Assembly (NCBI RefSeq): GCF_000698595.1
Contig: NZ_JFHC01000033.1
Coordinates: forward strand, 24,835 to 88,834
Direction: 5' to 3'
Source of the DNA: Caballeronia glathei
Lineage (GTDB): Bacteria > Pseudomonadota > Gammaproteobacteria > Burkholderiales > Burkholderiaceae
DNA: 64,000 nucleotides
The notes beneath the pieces are model-generated. The model saw nothing but the letters and a program-made list of their open reading frames with translations. It did no database searches and was not told the DNA's origin. Of the stretch, positions 17,895-26,406 are shown in pieces (within the stretch, counting starts at the first letter, position 1; the number at the start of each line of letters is the position of its first letter). The position numbers were made by a program, and so were the translations under genes.

Positions 17895-18662
17895 TCAACG
17901 ATCCCAGACTTCGTCCGGCAAGGGTAGCCCGGCCAGATCCTGCGCGGTGAGCGGCCTCTTGGGCGCGACGTCCTCGCTTTGCAGCATCAGCATGACCTGG
18001 CGGGTGTGCTGCGCGCTGTGCCACGCGGTGCGTTCGAGCACTTCGTGCATGCTGCGGCGGCCGTAATACGTGGGCACTTCGTACGAAAGCGTCGGATCGC
18101 GCTCGCTCGCCCACCAGGCATGCAGCCGGTCTCGCACCGATTCCCCCCAGCGCGCGATGTCTTCGGGTGTCCAGTTCTCGGGCGGGAGGTCATCGAAGCC
18201 TTCGAAGCGCAGTTCGATCTGGTGCGCCGCTTCTATGCCCATCTCCGCGACACGGAACACGTGAAACGCGAGCCCCGCGGGCGTGCGGTTGCGGTTGCGA
18301 AACGGCTCGCGAAACGACTTGCCACTGAACTGCTGGACATAGCGCGCATTCGATTCGAGCACGAGATCGAGCCGCTTGACCAGTTCGGCGGGCGGTAGCG
18401 GCTCGATCGTCTTCGTCTTCAGGTCGAGAAACCTGATGACGTCGTTGATCGACTGGCAGAACGTGTACCTGCCGCCGAGCGCGACGACCGGCACGCTGCG
18501 CGCGCCTAGCGCGGCAAGCTCGGCGCGGCCTTGAGGGTCGTTGTGCACGTCGATCGATTCGAACTTTATGCCCTGACTCGCCAGAAACTCCTTCGTGCGC
18601 AGGCACGACGAGCACCCGGGCTGCCAGAACACCTTGATGCGCGCAGGGGTGGCCTTTTCCAT
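17895..18662 (-). CDS. Glutaredoxin-DinB fusion protein
   Basis: A 255-residue, two-domain protein. Residues 8-85 are a glutaredoxin fold with active site C17-S-S-C20 (KVFWQPGCSSCLRTKEFL) and a cis-Pro segment SVPVVALGG. Residues about 100-255 form a DinB-like four-helix bundle, with FHVFRVAEMGIEAAHQ and the C-terminal HSAQHTRQ (H-x3-H) typical of its metal-binding His set. AAGGAG precedes the ATG at 18662. Such fusions suggest a thiol-dependent transferase or repair role, possibly with a low-molecular-weight thiol, but the substrate is not known. It is divergent from a LysR gene. Confidence 0.83.
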   Translation of the reverse strand: MEKATPARIKVFWQPGCSSCLRTKEFLASQGIKFESIDVHNDPQGRAELAALGARSVPVVALGGRYTFCQSINDVIRFLDLKTKTIEPLPPAELVKRLDLVLESNARYVQQFSGKSFREPFRNRNRTPAGLAFHVFRVAEMGIEAAHQIELRFEGFDDLPPENWTPEDIARWGESVRDRLHAWWASERDPTLSYEVPTYYGRRSMHEVLERTAWHSAQHTRQVMLMLQSEDVAPKRPLTAQDLAGLPLPDEVWDR

Positions 18663-18827
18663 GATTGGCTCCTTGTGTTGCTCATTGTGTCCCACGCCAT
18701 TCTTCGCGCTCGGCCCGACGCGGCAAAGCGCTATCTCGCCATGCCGCCATCGCGAGCGGCGATGACGGCGCGCGAGCACGACCCGCTTTCGCTACACTGC
18801 ATGGGACCTCGACTGCGAGTCCGTGCC

Positions 18828-19715
18828 ATGCCGACCCTTGATCCGCTCTCGCTCAAACTCTTCGTCGCCGTGGCCGAAACAGGCACGATTGCGGCGGCGG
18901 CCGAGCGCGAGCATATCGCGGCGGCGGCGCTCAGCAAGCGCATGAGCGAGATCGAAGCGACGCTCGGCGTGGCGCTGCTCACGCGCACCAACAAGGGCGT
19001 GGCGCCCACCGAAGCAGGGCAGCGGCTGGTCTCGCTCGCGCAACACGCGTTGCATCAGCTCGACGATATCGTCGTGCAAATGCGCGACTACGCGAGCGGC
19101 ACGAGAGGGCTCATCCGCATGGCGGCGAACATCTCCTCGGTCGTGCAGTTCCTGCCGGGCGACATCCAGCGGTTCGCGGCGCAGCATCCGCAGATCAGCA
19201 TCCTGATCGAGGAGAAGCCGAGCGCGGGCGTGCTGCGCGCGGTAGCGGAGAATGCCGTCGACATCGGCGTGTTCACGTCCGTGCCGCACGGCTTCGCGCT
19301 GGAGACGTTTCCCTATCACCGTGACAGGCTCGTGCTGGTGTGCCCGGCCGGTCACGCGCTCGCGAAGCGCGCGTCGATGCGGCTTGCCGAAGCCCTCGCT
19401 CACGAGTTCGTGAATCTGCCGCCCGATACCGCCATCAGCCAGCAGGTGACGCAAGCGGCGCATGGCCTCGCGCAGCCGCTCAGGGTGCGCATTCAGGTGA
19501 CGAGCTACGATGCGCAGGCGCTCATGATCGGCGCGGGGCTGGGTGTCGGCGTGATGCCCGAGGCGGTGGCGCGGCACCAGGCGGTGGCGCAGGCGCTCGG
19601 CGTCGTCATGCTCGACGAGGCATGGGCCGAGCGCGACCTGCTCATCGCCGTGCGCTCCTCGCAGGCGTTGACCGCCGCGTGCCGGATGCTCGTCGAGCAC
19701 TTGCGCGCGGCGTGA
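18828..19715 (+). CDS. LysR-family transcriptional regulator
   Basis: A 295-residue protein. The N-terminal wHTH is LDPLSLKLFVAVAETGTIAAAAEREHIAAAALSKRMSEIEATLGVALLTRTNKGVAPTEAG; the C-terminal part is a periplasmic-binding-protein-like effector domain (GLIRMAANISSVVQFLPGDIQRF..., VDIGVFTSVPHGF, GLGVGVMPEAVARH). An alternative in-frame ATG at 18801 would add nine residues. It diverges from the glutaredoxin-DinB gene and is followed by a GntR gene, so its target could be either the fusion gene or the downstream import/catabolic operon. Confidence 0.9.
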   Translation: MPTLDPLSLKLFVAVAETGTIAAAAEREHIAAAALSKRMSEIEATLGVALLTRTNKGVAPTEAGQRLVSLAQHALHQLDDIVVQMRDYASGTRGLIRMAANISSVVQFLPGDIQRFAAQHPQISILIEEKPSAGVLRAVAENAVDIGVFTSVPHGFALETFPYHRDRLVLVCPAGHALAKRASMRLAEALAHEFVNLPPDTAISQQVTQAAHGLAQPLRVRIQVTSYDAQALMIGAGLGVGVMPEAVARHQAVAQALGVVMLDEAWAERDLLIAVRSSQALTAACRMLVEHLRAA

Positions 19716-19793
19716 GGGACAATGCGATCGGGCCGGCATCGCCGCCCGTGTTGCGAGTCAGAATGCGGGTCGAAATGTTCAAGGAGGAAAGCC

Positions 19794-20570
19794 GTGGCAC
19801 GAATCCGACCGACGCCGGGCGCGTCCGAACGCAACGCCCGCAAACCCGTGTCGAACGAGGATTCGGGCACGAGTGACGCCGCGCCGCGCGATCGGCTGAG
19901 CGCCTCACAGCGCCGCGCAAATTCCACGCAGCGCGCGTATTCGCAACTGCGCCACAAGATCATCGAGAACGAACTGACGCCAGACTCGTGCTTCCTCGAA
20001 CAGGAACTCGCGCTGATGCTCGGCTTGAGCCGCACGCCGGTTCGCGAGGCCGTCGTCCGCCTGCAAGGCGAAGGGCTCGTGCAGATCGTGCCGCGCCATG
20101 GCGTGCGCATCGTACCCACTTCGATCTCCGACATCATTCACATCTATCAGGTGCTGATCAGCCTCGAATCGGCCGCGGCGGGGCTCGTGGCCGCCCGCGC
20201 AGGCGTCTCGCTCGCGCCGCTCGAAGACGCCTGCGCGCAGATGACCGATGCGCTCGAACGCGGCGACATGCAAGCCTGGGCCGCCGCCGACGAAGTCTTT
20301 CACGAGTCGCTCGTGAAGCTCGGCGGCAACGCTCGCCTCGCGCAGGTGGTGATGAACTGCCGCGACCAGGTGCATCGGGTGCGCCGCTTTACGCAGATGG
20401 TCCGCCCGCATCCGCAGCCGCGCGAGTCGATCGCCGAGCATCACGCGATCATCCGGGCAATGAAAGAGGGCGATGCCACGCTTGCGACGCGGCTCTATCG
20501 CGCGCATCGCGAACGTGGCTGGCGCGAGCAGACTGAGGTGCTGCGGCGCTACGGCATCAATCAGGCATGA
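19794..20570 (+). CDS. GntR/FCD-family regulator of the ABC-LeuCD-lyase operon (probable)
   Basis: A 258-residue protein with a long basic N-terminal arm (about 45 residues), the wHTH RAYSQLRHKIIENELTPDSCFLEQELALMLGLSRTPVREAVVRLQGEGLVQIVPRHGVRI and an FCD domain (DIIHIYQVLISLESAAAGLVAARAG, DEVFHESLVKLGGNARLAQVV, HHAIIRAMKEGD). The GTG at 19794 follows AAGGAGG. It is the closest regulator to the importer operon starting at 20837, and an AATG-N4-CATT inverted repeat in between (20653) is a candidate operator. Confidence 0.88.
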   Translation: MARIRPTPGASERNARKPVSNEDSGTSDAAPRDRLSASQRRANSTQRAYSQLRHKIIENELTPDSCFLEQELALMLGLSRTPVREAVVRLQGEGLVQIVPRHGVRIVPTSISDIIHIYQVLISLESAAAGLVAARAGVSLAPLEDACAQMTDALERGDMQAWAAADEVFHESLVKLGGNARLAQVVMNCRDQVHRVRRFTQMVRPHPQPRESIAEHHAIIRAMKEGDATLATRLYRAHRERGWREQTEVLRRYGINQA

Positions 20571-20652
20571 GGTTTTCAGTTCGCCTGCGAGCGCCGCGTG
20601 CGGCGCGCGGCGGGTAAACCCACCCTCGCTTTGCCTGGACAATCCGCTAAAC

Positions 20653-20664
20653 AATGCATACATT
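20653..20664 (+). promoter_or_regulatory. Candidate GntR operator before the ABC operon
   Basis: AATGCATACATT, an inverted repeat (AATG-N4-CATT) similar in layout to the TTG-N4-CAA sites at 16,920. It lies about 170 bases before the importer start and 83 bases after the upstream GntR stop, in a locally AT-richer tract. Tentative. Confidence 0.35.
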
Positions 20665-20836
20665 AATCTGCACGGTCAGGGACGAGCGTCGTTGCGTTCA
20701 GGTGTTTTTTCCCCATTTCTCATTTCCCTGCCACGCGATGCGCGCGAACCACGCGCCATAAACGTAGCGGCTCGCGCACGCGATCAACAATAAACGGCGG
20801 CCTTCAGACCGTCGATCGTGGATGGAGACGACACTC

Positions 20837-21847
20837 ATGATGGCCGTGGACAAGCCTGTTGGTTCAGTGCGCCCGATGCATTTCATCCGTGCGCTCGGCA
20901 TGAGCGCGCTCCTTGCAGCGGCAGCCGTGAATGTGAAAGCGGCGTCGCTCACGGTGACGCACTGGGGCGACGGCATGTATGGCGTGCCCTTCGCGGTCGC
21001 GCTGGAGAAGGGCTACTTCAAGGAAGAAAAAGTCGACGTCACCGGCTTCATCACGTCGGAGGGCGGCGGCACGAGCATCCGCAATGCAATGGCTTCCGAA
21101 ATTCCTTATGGCGAAGTGGCGCTGCCCGCGGCGATCGCGGCGATCAAGCAGGGCGTCGATCTCACCATCGTGCATGGTGGCGTCCAGAGCCTCGCCGATC
21201 TGATGTGGGTGCAGCTGAAAACGGGCAACATCACCGGCATCAAGGAAATGAAGGGGCGAACGCTCGGCTACAGCAGCCCGAAGTCCACCACCGATGTCAT
21301 CTCGACCATTGCGCTCAATCGCGTGGGCTTGCTGAACGAAGTGCAGCGCAAGCCGGTGGGGAGTTCGAGCGGCATGCTCACGTCGTTGCAGCAAGGCGCG
21401 GTGGATGTCGGCTACATGACCGAGCCGTCCTACAGTGCGAAGAAAGCCGGCCTCAAGATCGCGTTCCGCGCAAGTGACGTGGTGCCGAAAGAGACACAGA
21501 CCGTCGGCGTCGTGCGCACCGATTATCTGAAAGCCCATCCCGAGGCGATTCGCGGCATTATCGCGGCCCGGCGCAAGGCGGTGCAATACATGGCGGCGCA
21601 TCGCGAGGAAGCCGCGCAGATTGTCGCGCGCGAATACAAGATGGAGCCGGCCATCGCGGCGTCCGCGATCAACAACGTGCTCGACACCGACGCGAAATAC
21701 TGGAGCGAAGGCGGCTTCGACTACCCGAGCATGCAGGAGGTACTGAAGGGCCTCGTGCTCGTGAAGGCGATTCCCGACGGGCCGTTCGACTGGACGAAGA
21801 TCGTGGATGAATCGCTGCTGCCCGTCGACCTTCGCACGAAAAAATAA
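20837..21847 (+). CDS. ABC transporter periplasmic substrate-binding protein (NMT1/TauA/SsuA-like)
   Basis: A 336-residue exported protein. A signal peptide (HFIRALGMSALLAAAAVNVKA, cleaved before ASLTV) is followed by the NMT1/SsuA-type fold: GVPFAVALEKGYFKEEKVDVTGFITSEGGGTSIRNAMASEIPYGEVALPAAIAAIKQG, then MKGRTLGYSSPKSTTD and GAVDVGYMTEPSY. The family binds sulfonates, pyrimidine precursors, aromatic acids and similar small anions. I prefer the ATG at 20837 because GGAG at 20824-20827 is correctly placed; an ATG at 20822 is in frame. It is first gene of an importer operon with an ATPase and two permeases. Confidence 0.9.
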   Translation: MMAVDKPVGSVRPMHFIRALGMSALLAAAAVNVKAASLTVTHWGDGMYGVPFAVALEKGYFKEEKVDVTGFITSEGGGTSIRNAMASEIPYGEVALPAAIAAIKQGVDLTIVHGGVQSLADLMWVQLKTGNITGIKEMKGRTLGYSSPKSTTDVISTIALNRVGLLNEVQRKPVGSSSGMLTSLQQGAVDVGYMTEPSYSAKKAGLKIAFRASDVVPKETQTVGVVRTDYLKAHPEAIRGIIAARRKAVQYMAAHREEAAQIVAREYKMEPAIAASAINNVLDTDAKYWSEGGFDYPSMQEVLKGLVLVKAIPDGPFDWTKIVDESLLPVDLRTKK

Positions 21848-21862
21848 GCAAGGAAGGACACC

Positions 21863-22726
21863 ATGAGCGCACTCTCGCGACGCCGGGCGACGATGTCGGT
21901 CGTATCGGCGACCCCGCCGTCGCCGGACGGCTTGCGTTACCAGGCGCGCCTCACCGACGTCACGCGCATCTATCCGGGCACGGGCGACAAGCCGCCGTTT
22001 CACGCGCTCGGTCCTGTCGCGCTCGAATTGCGCGCGGGTGAGTTCTTCTCGGTAGTCGGGCCTTCGGGATGCGGCAAGTCGACCCTGCTCGACGTGCTCG
22101 CGGGGCTGAACGCGGCAAGCGGCGGCACGGTCGAGTTCGAAGGCAAGCCCGTGGGCAACGAAGTGCCCGATGGCGTCGCGGTGGTGTTCCAGGAAGACGC
22201 GAGCTTTCCGTGGCTCAACGTATTCGACAACGCCGCGTTCGCCGCGCGGCGCGCGGGCGTGCCGGAGCGCGAAGTGCGCGAGCGCGTGAATCATGCGCTC
22301 TCGTTCATGGGACTCAAGTCGTTCGCGCGTGCATATCCCGCGCAGCTCTCGGGCGGCATGCGCCAGCGCACCTGCATCGCGCGGGCGATGGTGGTGCGTC
22401 CGCGCCTCATGCTGCTCGACGAGCCGTTCGGCGCGCTCGACCAGCAGACGCGTCTCCTGATGGGTGACGAGATGCTGCGTCTGTGGCGTGATACCGGCGC
22501 TACCGTGATGCTCATCACGCACTCGATCGACGAAGCCGTGCTGCTTTCCGATCGTATCGGCGTCATGTCGGCGTGCCCGGGGCGCTTCATCGAGACGATC
22601 GAAACCGCCTGGCCGCGAATGCGCGACAGCACCATCGCGCTCGATCCGCGCTTCGGCGCACTGAGCGCGCAGGTCTGGGGCCTGTTGCGCGAAGAGGCGA
22701 TGAAAGCGCTCGGGAGCCAGTCGTGA
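21863..22726 (+). CDS. ABC transporter ATPase (TauB/SsuB-like)
   Basis: A 287-residue nucleotide-binding subunit: Walker A GPSGCGKST, Q-loop VVFQEDASFPWLNV, signature LSGGMRQRTCIARAM, Walker B LMLLDEPFGALD and H-loop LITHSIDEAV. The Q-loop and signature variants are typical of the nitrate/sulfonate/taurine import branch, matching the binding protein upstream. A good ribosome site (GGAAGGA) precedes the ATG. Its TGA overlaps the GTG of the permease. Confidence 0.95.
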   Translation: MSALSRRRATMSVVSATPPSPDGLRYQARLTDVTRIYPGTGDKPPFHALGPVALELRAGEFFSVVGPSGCGKSTLLDVLAGLNAASGGTVEFEGKPVGNEVPDGVAVVFQEDASFPWLNVFDNAAFAARRAGVPEREVRERVNHALSFMGLKSFARAYPAQLSGGMRQRTCIARAMVVRPRLMLLDEPFGALDQQTRLLMGDEMLRLWRDTGATVMLITHSIDEAVLLSDRIGVMSACPGRFIETIETAWPRMRDSTIALDPRFGALSAQVWGLLREEAMKALGSQS

Positions 22727-23484
22727 GTACGGCGGCGCGCTGGCGTGTGGGACTCGTCGTGGCGCTGCTCGTCGTGCTGGAGGTGGCAAGCCGCGCGGCG
22801 TGGATCAATCCGGTCTCGTTCATTCCGCCTTCGAAGATGATCGCGAGTGCGTGGGACCTGCTCGTCTCCGGGCAGTATGCGAATGACATCGCGCTCACGC
22901 TGAGCAGTGCGCTGTGCGCAGTGGCGCTCGCGGTGGTGGCGGGCTTCGCGGGCGGCGTGCTGCTCTTTCGCCTGCCGCGCGTGCGCCGCGTGCTCGACCC
23001 GCTGCTGCTCTCGTATTACGCGGTGCCGGTGTTCGTGCTGTATCCGATCCTGATCGTGATCCTGGGCCTGAACCGCTGGCCGCTCGTCGCCATCGGCTTC
23101 CTGTTTGCGGTAGTCGCGATGGCGGTGAACACGCTCAACGGCCTCGAACGCGTGCCACGCGTGCTGTTGCGCACGGCGCGCGTGTGCCGCCTGCGCACGC
23201 TCGACGAGATTCGTCTCATCACGTTACCCGCCAGCCTGCCCTTCGTGTTCACGGGCATCAAGCTGACGGTGGTGTATGCGTTCATCGCGGTGGTGGCCGG
23301 GGAATTCGTGCTCTCGGGCTCGGGATTCGGCTATCAGATCGCCTTTGCCTACAACAACTTCGACAACCCCACGATGTACGGCCTGATGGTGCTGATGCTC
23401 GTTTTCGTCGGCACCGTCAACGCGCTTTTGCGCGCAGCCGAAGCGCGGCTTTACCGGCGCATCCGGCGGGAGGGAGCAGCATGA
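22723..23484 (+). CDS. ABC transporter permease (TauC/SsuC-like), subunit 1
   Basis: A 253-residue inner-membrane permease with about six helices and the EAA-type coupling loop RTARVCRLRTLDEIRLITLPASLPFVFTGIKLTVVYAFIAVVAGEF. The GTG start overlaps the ATPase stop (GTGA) and its own stop overlaps the next start (ATGA), so stoichiometric translation is likely. Two different permease subunits imply a heterodimeric channel, which is unusual for this branch, where one permease gene is common. Confidence 0.93.
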   Translation: MSTAARWRVGLVVALLVVLEVASRAAWINPVSFIPPSKMIASAWDLLVSGQYANDIALTLSSALCAVALAVVAGFAGGVLLFRLPRVRRVLDPLLLSYYAVPVFVLYPILIVILGLNRWPLVAIGFLFAVVAMAVNTLNGLERVPRVLLRTARVCRLRTLDEIRLITLPASLPFVFTGIKLTVVYAFIAVVAGEFVLSGSGFGYQIAFAYNNFDNPTMYGLMVLMLVFVGTVNALLRAAEARLYRRIRREGAA

Positions 23485-24257
23485 GCACGATCGCTGTCAC
23501 GCACACCACGAAGCCGCGCCATGCGCGCCGCCGGCTCGACGGCGTCGTGCTCGTCGTCGTGCTGGTCGCGCTGTGGCAGATCCTGAGCGAACTGCTCGGC
23601 GCCGACGTGGTGACCACGCCCTGGCACACGGCGCTGCGCGCGTTCAAGATCGTCTCCGATCCCGACTTTCCCGGCAGCCTCTATGCGACGGGCCGCGCAT
23701 TCGTCTCTGCCTTCGCGATCTCGGCGGTGGGCGGGGTATGCCTTGGCTTGCTGCTCGGTGCGCGCCGCATCGCGGGCGATGTGATGGAGCCGCTCATGAT
23801 GGGCTTCTATTCCATCCCGAAGGTCACGTTGTATCCGGTCGTGCTGCTCGCGTTCGGACTCGGCCTGTGGGCGAAGATCGTCTTCGGCGTGATGCATGGC
23901 GTCGTGCCCGTCACGCTCTTCACGATGAACGCCGTGCGCAATTTGCCGCCCATCTATACGCGGGCTGCGCACACGTACCGGCTGAGCCCGCTCGGTTTCG
24001 CGCGTTTCGTGCTGTTGCCGGCGTGCGTGCCGGAAGTGGTGGCGGGCCTGCGCATCGGCTTTTCGCTCACGCTGCTGGGCACGTTGATCGGCGAGATGTT
24101 CGCCTCGCAAACGGGTATCGGCCATCAACTGATGATGGCGATGAACCGCAGCGAAACCGGCACGATCATGGCGCTTGCGCTGATGCTGTTCGTCTTCGCC
24201 ACGCTCGTGAACCTGGTGTTCCTGGCCTGGCAGCGCCGTCTCACGCACGCTGATTGA
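23481..24257 (+). CDS. ABC transporter permease (TauC/SsuC-like), subunit 2
   Basis: A 258-residue permease with helices starting at LDGVVLVVVLVALWQILSELLG and the coupling loop RAAHTYRLSPLGFARFVLLPACVPEVVAGLRIGFSLTLLGTLIGEMF. It overlaps the preceding permease by ATGA. It completes the importer whose product enters the LeuC/LeuD/lyase enzymes encoded next, 24 bases downstream. Confidence 0.93.
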   Translation: MSTIAVTHTTKPRHARRRLDGVVLVVVLVALWQILSELLGADVVTTPWHTALRAFKIVSDPDFPGSLYATGRAFVSAFAISAVGGVCLGLLLGARRIAGDVMEPLMMGFYSIPKVTLYPVVLLAFGLGLWAKIVFGVMHGVVPVTLFTMNAVRNLPPIYTRAAHTYRLSPLGFARFVLLPACVPEVVAGLRIGFSLTLLGTLIGEMFASQTGIGHQLMMAMNRSETGTIMALALMLFVFATLVNLVFLAWQRRLTHAD

Positions 24258-24281
24258 CGTGCGCGCCTTTGGGAGAATCAC

Positions 24282-25745
24282 ATGAGCACGCCGAGATCTC
24301 CGGCGGGCGCGGGACCGCGCTCGCTCTTCGACAAGCTGTGGTCGAGTCACGTCATCGCGAGTCTGGGCGGGGGCGCGGATCTGCTGCAGGTGGACCGCCA
24401 TCTGATGCACGAGCTGACGGGCGTGGAAGCCGTGCGCGTGCTCGAAGCACGCGGACTGCCGGTAGCCAGCCCGGCGCAGACGTTCGCCACGCTCGATCAC
24501 GTGATCTCCACCGCGCCCGGCCGGCGCGCCGGCGACGCCGGCTGGAGCACCACGATGGTCGACGCGATGCGCGCGCAGATGGCGCATCACGCGATCCCGA
24601 TCTTCGAGATTGGCGCCGACGGCGCGTTCAGTGCGCAAGGCGCGAGCGGCGCGCAGGGCATCGTGCACGTGATCGGCCCGGAGCTCGGCCTGTCGCTGCC
24701 GGGCACGACCCTCGTGTGCGCCGACAGCCACACCTGCACGCATGGCGCGCTCGGCGTGCTGGCGTTCGGCATCGGCTCTACCGAGCTGGTGCACGTGCTC
24801 GCCACGCAGACGGTGCGCCAGAAGCGCCCGCGCACGATGCGCGTGACCTTCGATGGGCCCTTGCGTGACGGCGTCACCGCGAAGGACATGATCCTGCATC
24901 TGATCGGCATGCTTGGGGCCGCGGCGGGCACGGGCCATGCGGTGGAATACGCGGGCGAGGCGGTGCGCGGGCTGTCGATAGAAGGGCGGCTCACGCTCTG
25001 TAACCTCACGATCGAACTGGGCGCGAAGTACGGCCTCGTCGCACCGGACGACACCACCTTCGCGTATTTGCGCGGCCGTCCGTATGCGCCGAAGGGCGAA
25101 GCGTTCGAGCGGGCACTGGCCGACTGGCGCGCGCTTGCCACGGACGACGGTGCGACGTTCGACCGCGAAGTCGGCGTGGATGCCGCGGAGATCCGCATGC
25201 AGGTGACGTGGGGCACGAGCCCGGAGCACGTGATCGCCATCGACGGCGAAGTGCCCGATCCCGCCGGGCAAGCCGACCCCGCACGCCGCGCGGCGATGCA
25301 GCGTGCACTCGACTACATGGGGCTGCACGCCGGCCAGCGTCTCGACGAGCTGACGGTGGATCGCGTGTTCATCGGCTCGTGCACGAACAGCCGCATCGAG
25401 GACTTGCAGGCGGCGGCGCGCGTCGTGGATGGGCAGCATGTCGCCGATGGCGTCAAGGCGTGGGTCGTGCCGGGCTCGATGAGCGTCGCGCGCGAAGCCG
25501 AGCAGCAAGGGCTGGCGGACGTCTTCCGCGCGGCCGGTTTCGAATGGCGGGAGCCGGGCTGCTCGATGTGCGTCGGCGCGAACGGCGACGTGGTGAGCCG
25601 GGGCGAGCGCTGCGTCTCGACATCGAATCGCAATTTCGTCGGGCGGCAAGGGCCGGGCGCACGCACGCATCTGGCGAGTCCCGCCGTTGCAGCCGCAAGC
25701 GCGCTCGCAGGGCGTATTGCCGCGCCCGACGCCGCCGTTTCCTGA
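24282..25745 (+). CDS. Aconitase-family hydratase large subunit (LeuC-like)
   Basis: A 487-residue protein with the three [4Fe-4S] Cys ligands of the aconitase/isopropylmalate-isomerase family: C367 in GSCTNS, and C427 and C430 in EPGCSMCVG. It also has VCADSHTCTHGALG and AKDMILHLIG. It resembles LeuC but sits in a catabolic operon with an importer and an isocitrate-lyase-like enzyme rather than leu genes. With the LeuD-like partner it probably hydrates a substituted maleate or isomerises a hydroxy acid, as dimethylmaleate hydratase (DmdAB) does in nicotinate fermentation. GGGAG precedes the ATG. Confidence 0.88.
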   Translation: MSTPRSPAGAGPRSLFDKLWSSHVIASLGGGADLLQVDRHLMHELTGVEAVRVLEARGLPVASPAQTFATLDHVISTAPGRRAGDAGWSTTMVDAMRAQMAHHAIPIFEIGADGAFSAQGASGAQGIVHVIGPELGLSLPGTTLVCADSHTCTHGALGVLAFGIGSTELVHVLATQTVRQKRPRTMRVTFDGPLRDGVTAKDMILHLIGMLGAAAGTGHAVEYAGEAVRGLSIEGRLTLCNLTIELGAKYGLVAPDDTTFAYLRGRPYAPKGEAFERALADWRALATDDGATFDREVGVDAAEIRMQVTWGTSPEHVIAIDGEVPDPAGQADPARRAAMQRALDYMGLHAGQRLDELTVDRVFIGSCTNSRIEDLQAAARVVDGQHVADGVKAWVVPGSMSVAREAEQQGLADVFRAAGFEWREPGCSMCVGANGDVVSRGERCVSTSNRNFVGRQGPGARTHLASPAVAAASALAGRIAAPDAAVS

Positions 25746-25757
25746 GGGAGCATGCCG

Positions 25758-26378
25758 ATGAAACCGTTCACCGTCGAGAAGGGCCCTGCCGCGCCGCTCT
25801 TGCGCAACAACGTGGACACCGACCTGATCATTCGCGTCGAGCGCATTGCGCAGCTCGCGCGCGGCCAGTTGGGGCCATGGCTGCTCGAAACGCTGCGTTA
25901 TCGCGAAGGCGGTCCGCACGAAGGCGAGCAGGAAGGCTTCGTGCTTAACCAGCCCGCCTTCCGGCGCGCGCCCATCCTGCTTGCGGGCGCGAATTTTGGC
26001 TGCGGCAGTTCGCGCGAGATGGCCGTCTGGGCGCTCGAAGAGTTCGGCATCCGCTGCGTAATTGCGCCTTCGTTCGGCGATATCTTCTACGCCAACTGCC
26101 TGCAGAACGGCCTTTTGCCCATCGTGCTTGATGCACCGTCCATTGCGCGTCTTGCGGATATCGCGAAGGACGGCACGCCGCTCGAAGTGGATTTGCGCGC
26201 GCTCGAAATTCGCGCGCCCGGCGTGCCGACGCAGCGCTTCGAATTCGACCAGGCGCGCCAGCAGGCGCTGATCGAAGGGCTTGATGAGATCGACCAGACG
26301 CTCCGGATGAAAGCCGGCATCGACGCGTTTCGCGCGGCCGACCGCGGCGCGCGCAGCTGGGCTTATCCGATTCTATGA
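25758..26378 (+). CDS. Aconitase-family hydratase small subunit (LeuD-like)
   Basis: A 206-residue swivelling-domain partner: NNVDTDLIIRVERIAQLARGQLG at the start, then ILLAGANFGCGSSREMAVWALEEFGIRCVIAPSFGDIFYANCLQNGLLPI, the diagnostic LeuD substrate loop. The start at 25758 gives a seven-base gap from GGGAG; an ATG at 25752 is too close to it. It lies 12 bases after the large subunit. The heterodimer's substrate probably differs from isopropylmalate because the flanking genes are catabolic. Confidence 0.88.
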   Translation: MKPFTVEKGPAAPLLRNNVDTDLIIRVERIAQLARGQLGPWLLETLRYREGGPHEGEQEGFVLNQPAFRRAPILLAGANFGCGSSREMAVWALEEFGIRCVIAPSFGDIFYANCLQNGLLPIVLDAPSIARLADIAKDGTPLEVDLRALEIRAPGVPTQRFEFDQARQQALIEGLDEIDQTLRMKAGIDAFRAADRGARSWAYPIL

Positions 26379-26406
26379 CGCACGACAGGACCCCAAGGAG
26401 AGTTAA

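Noticed and set aside
24282..26378. Housekeeping leucine biosynthesis leuCD
   Set aside because: No leuA or leuB is adjacent and the operon carries an importer and a lyase, so a catabolic role fits better; not excluded by sequence alone.
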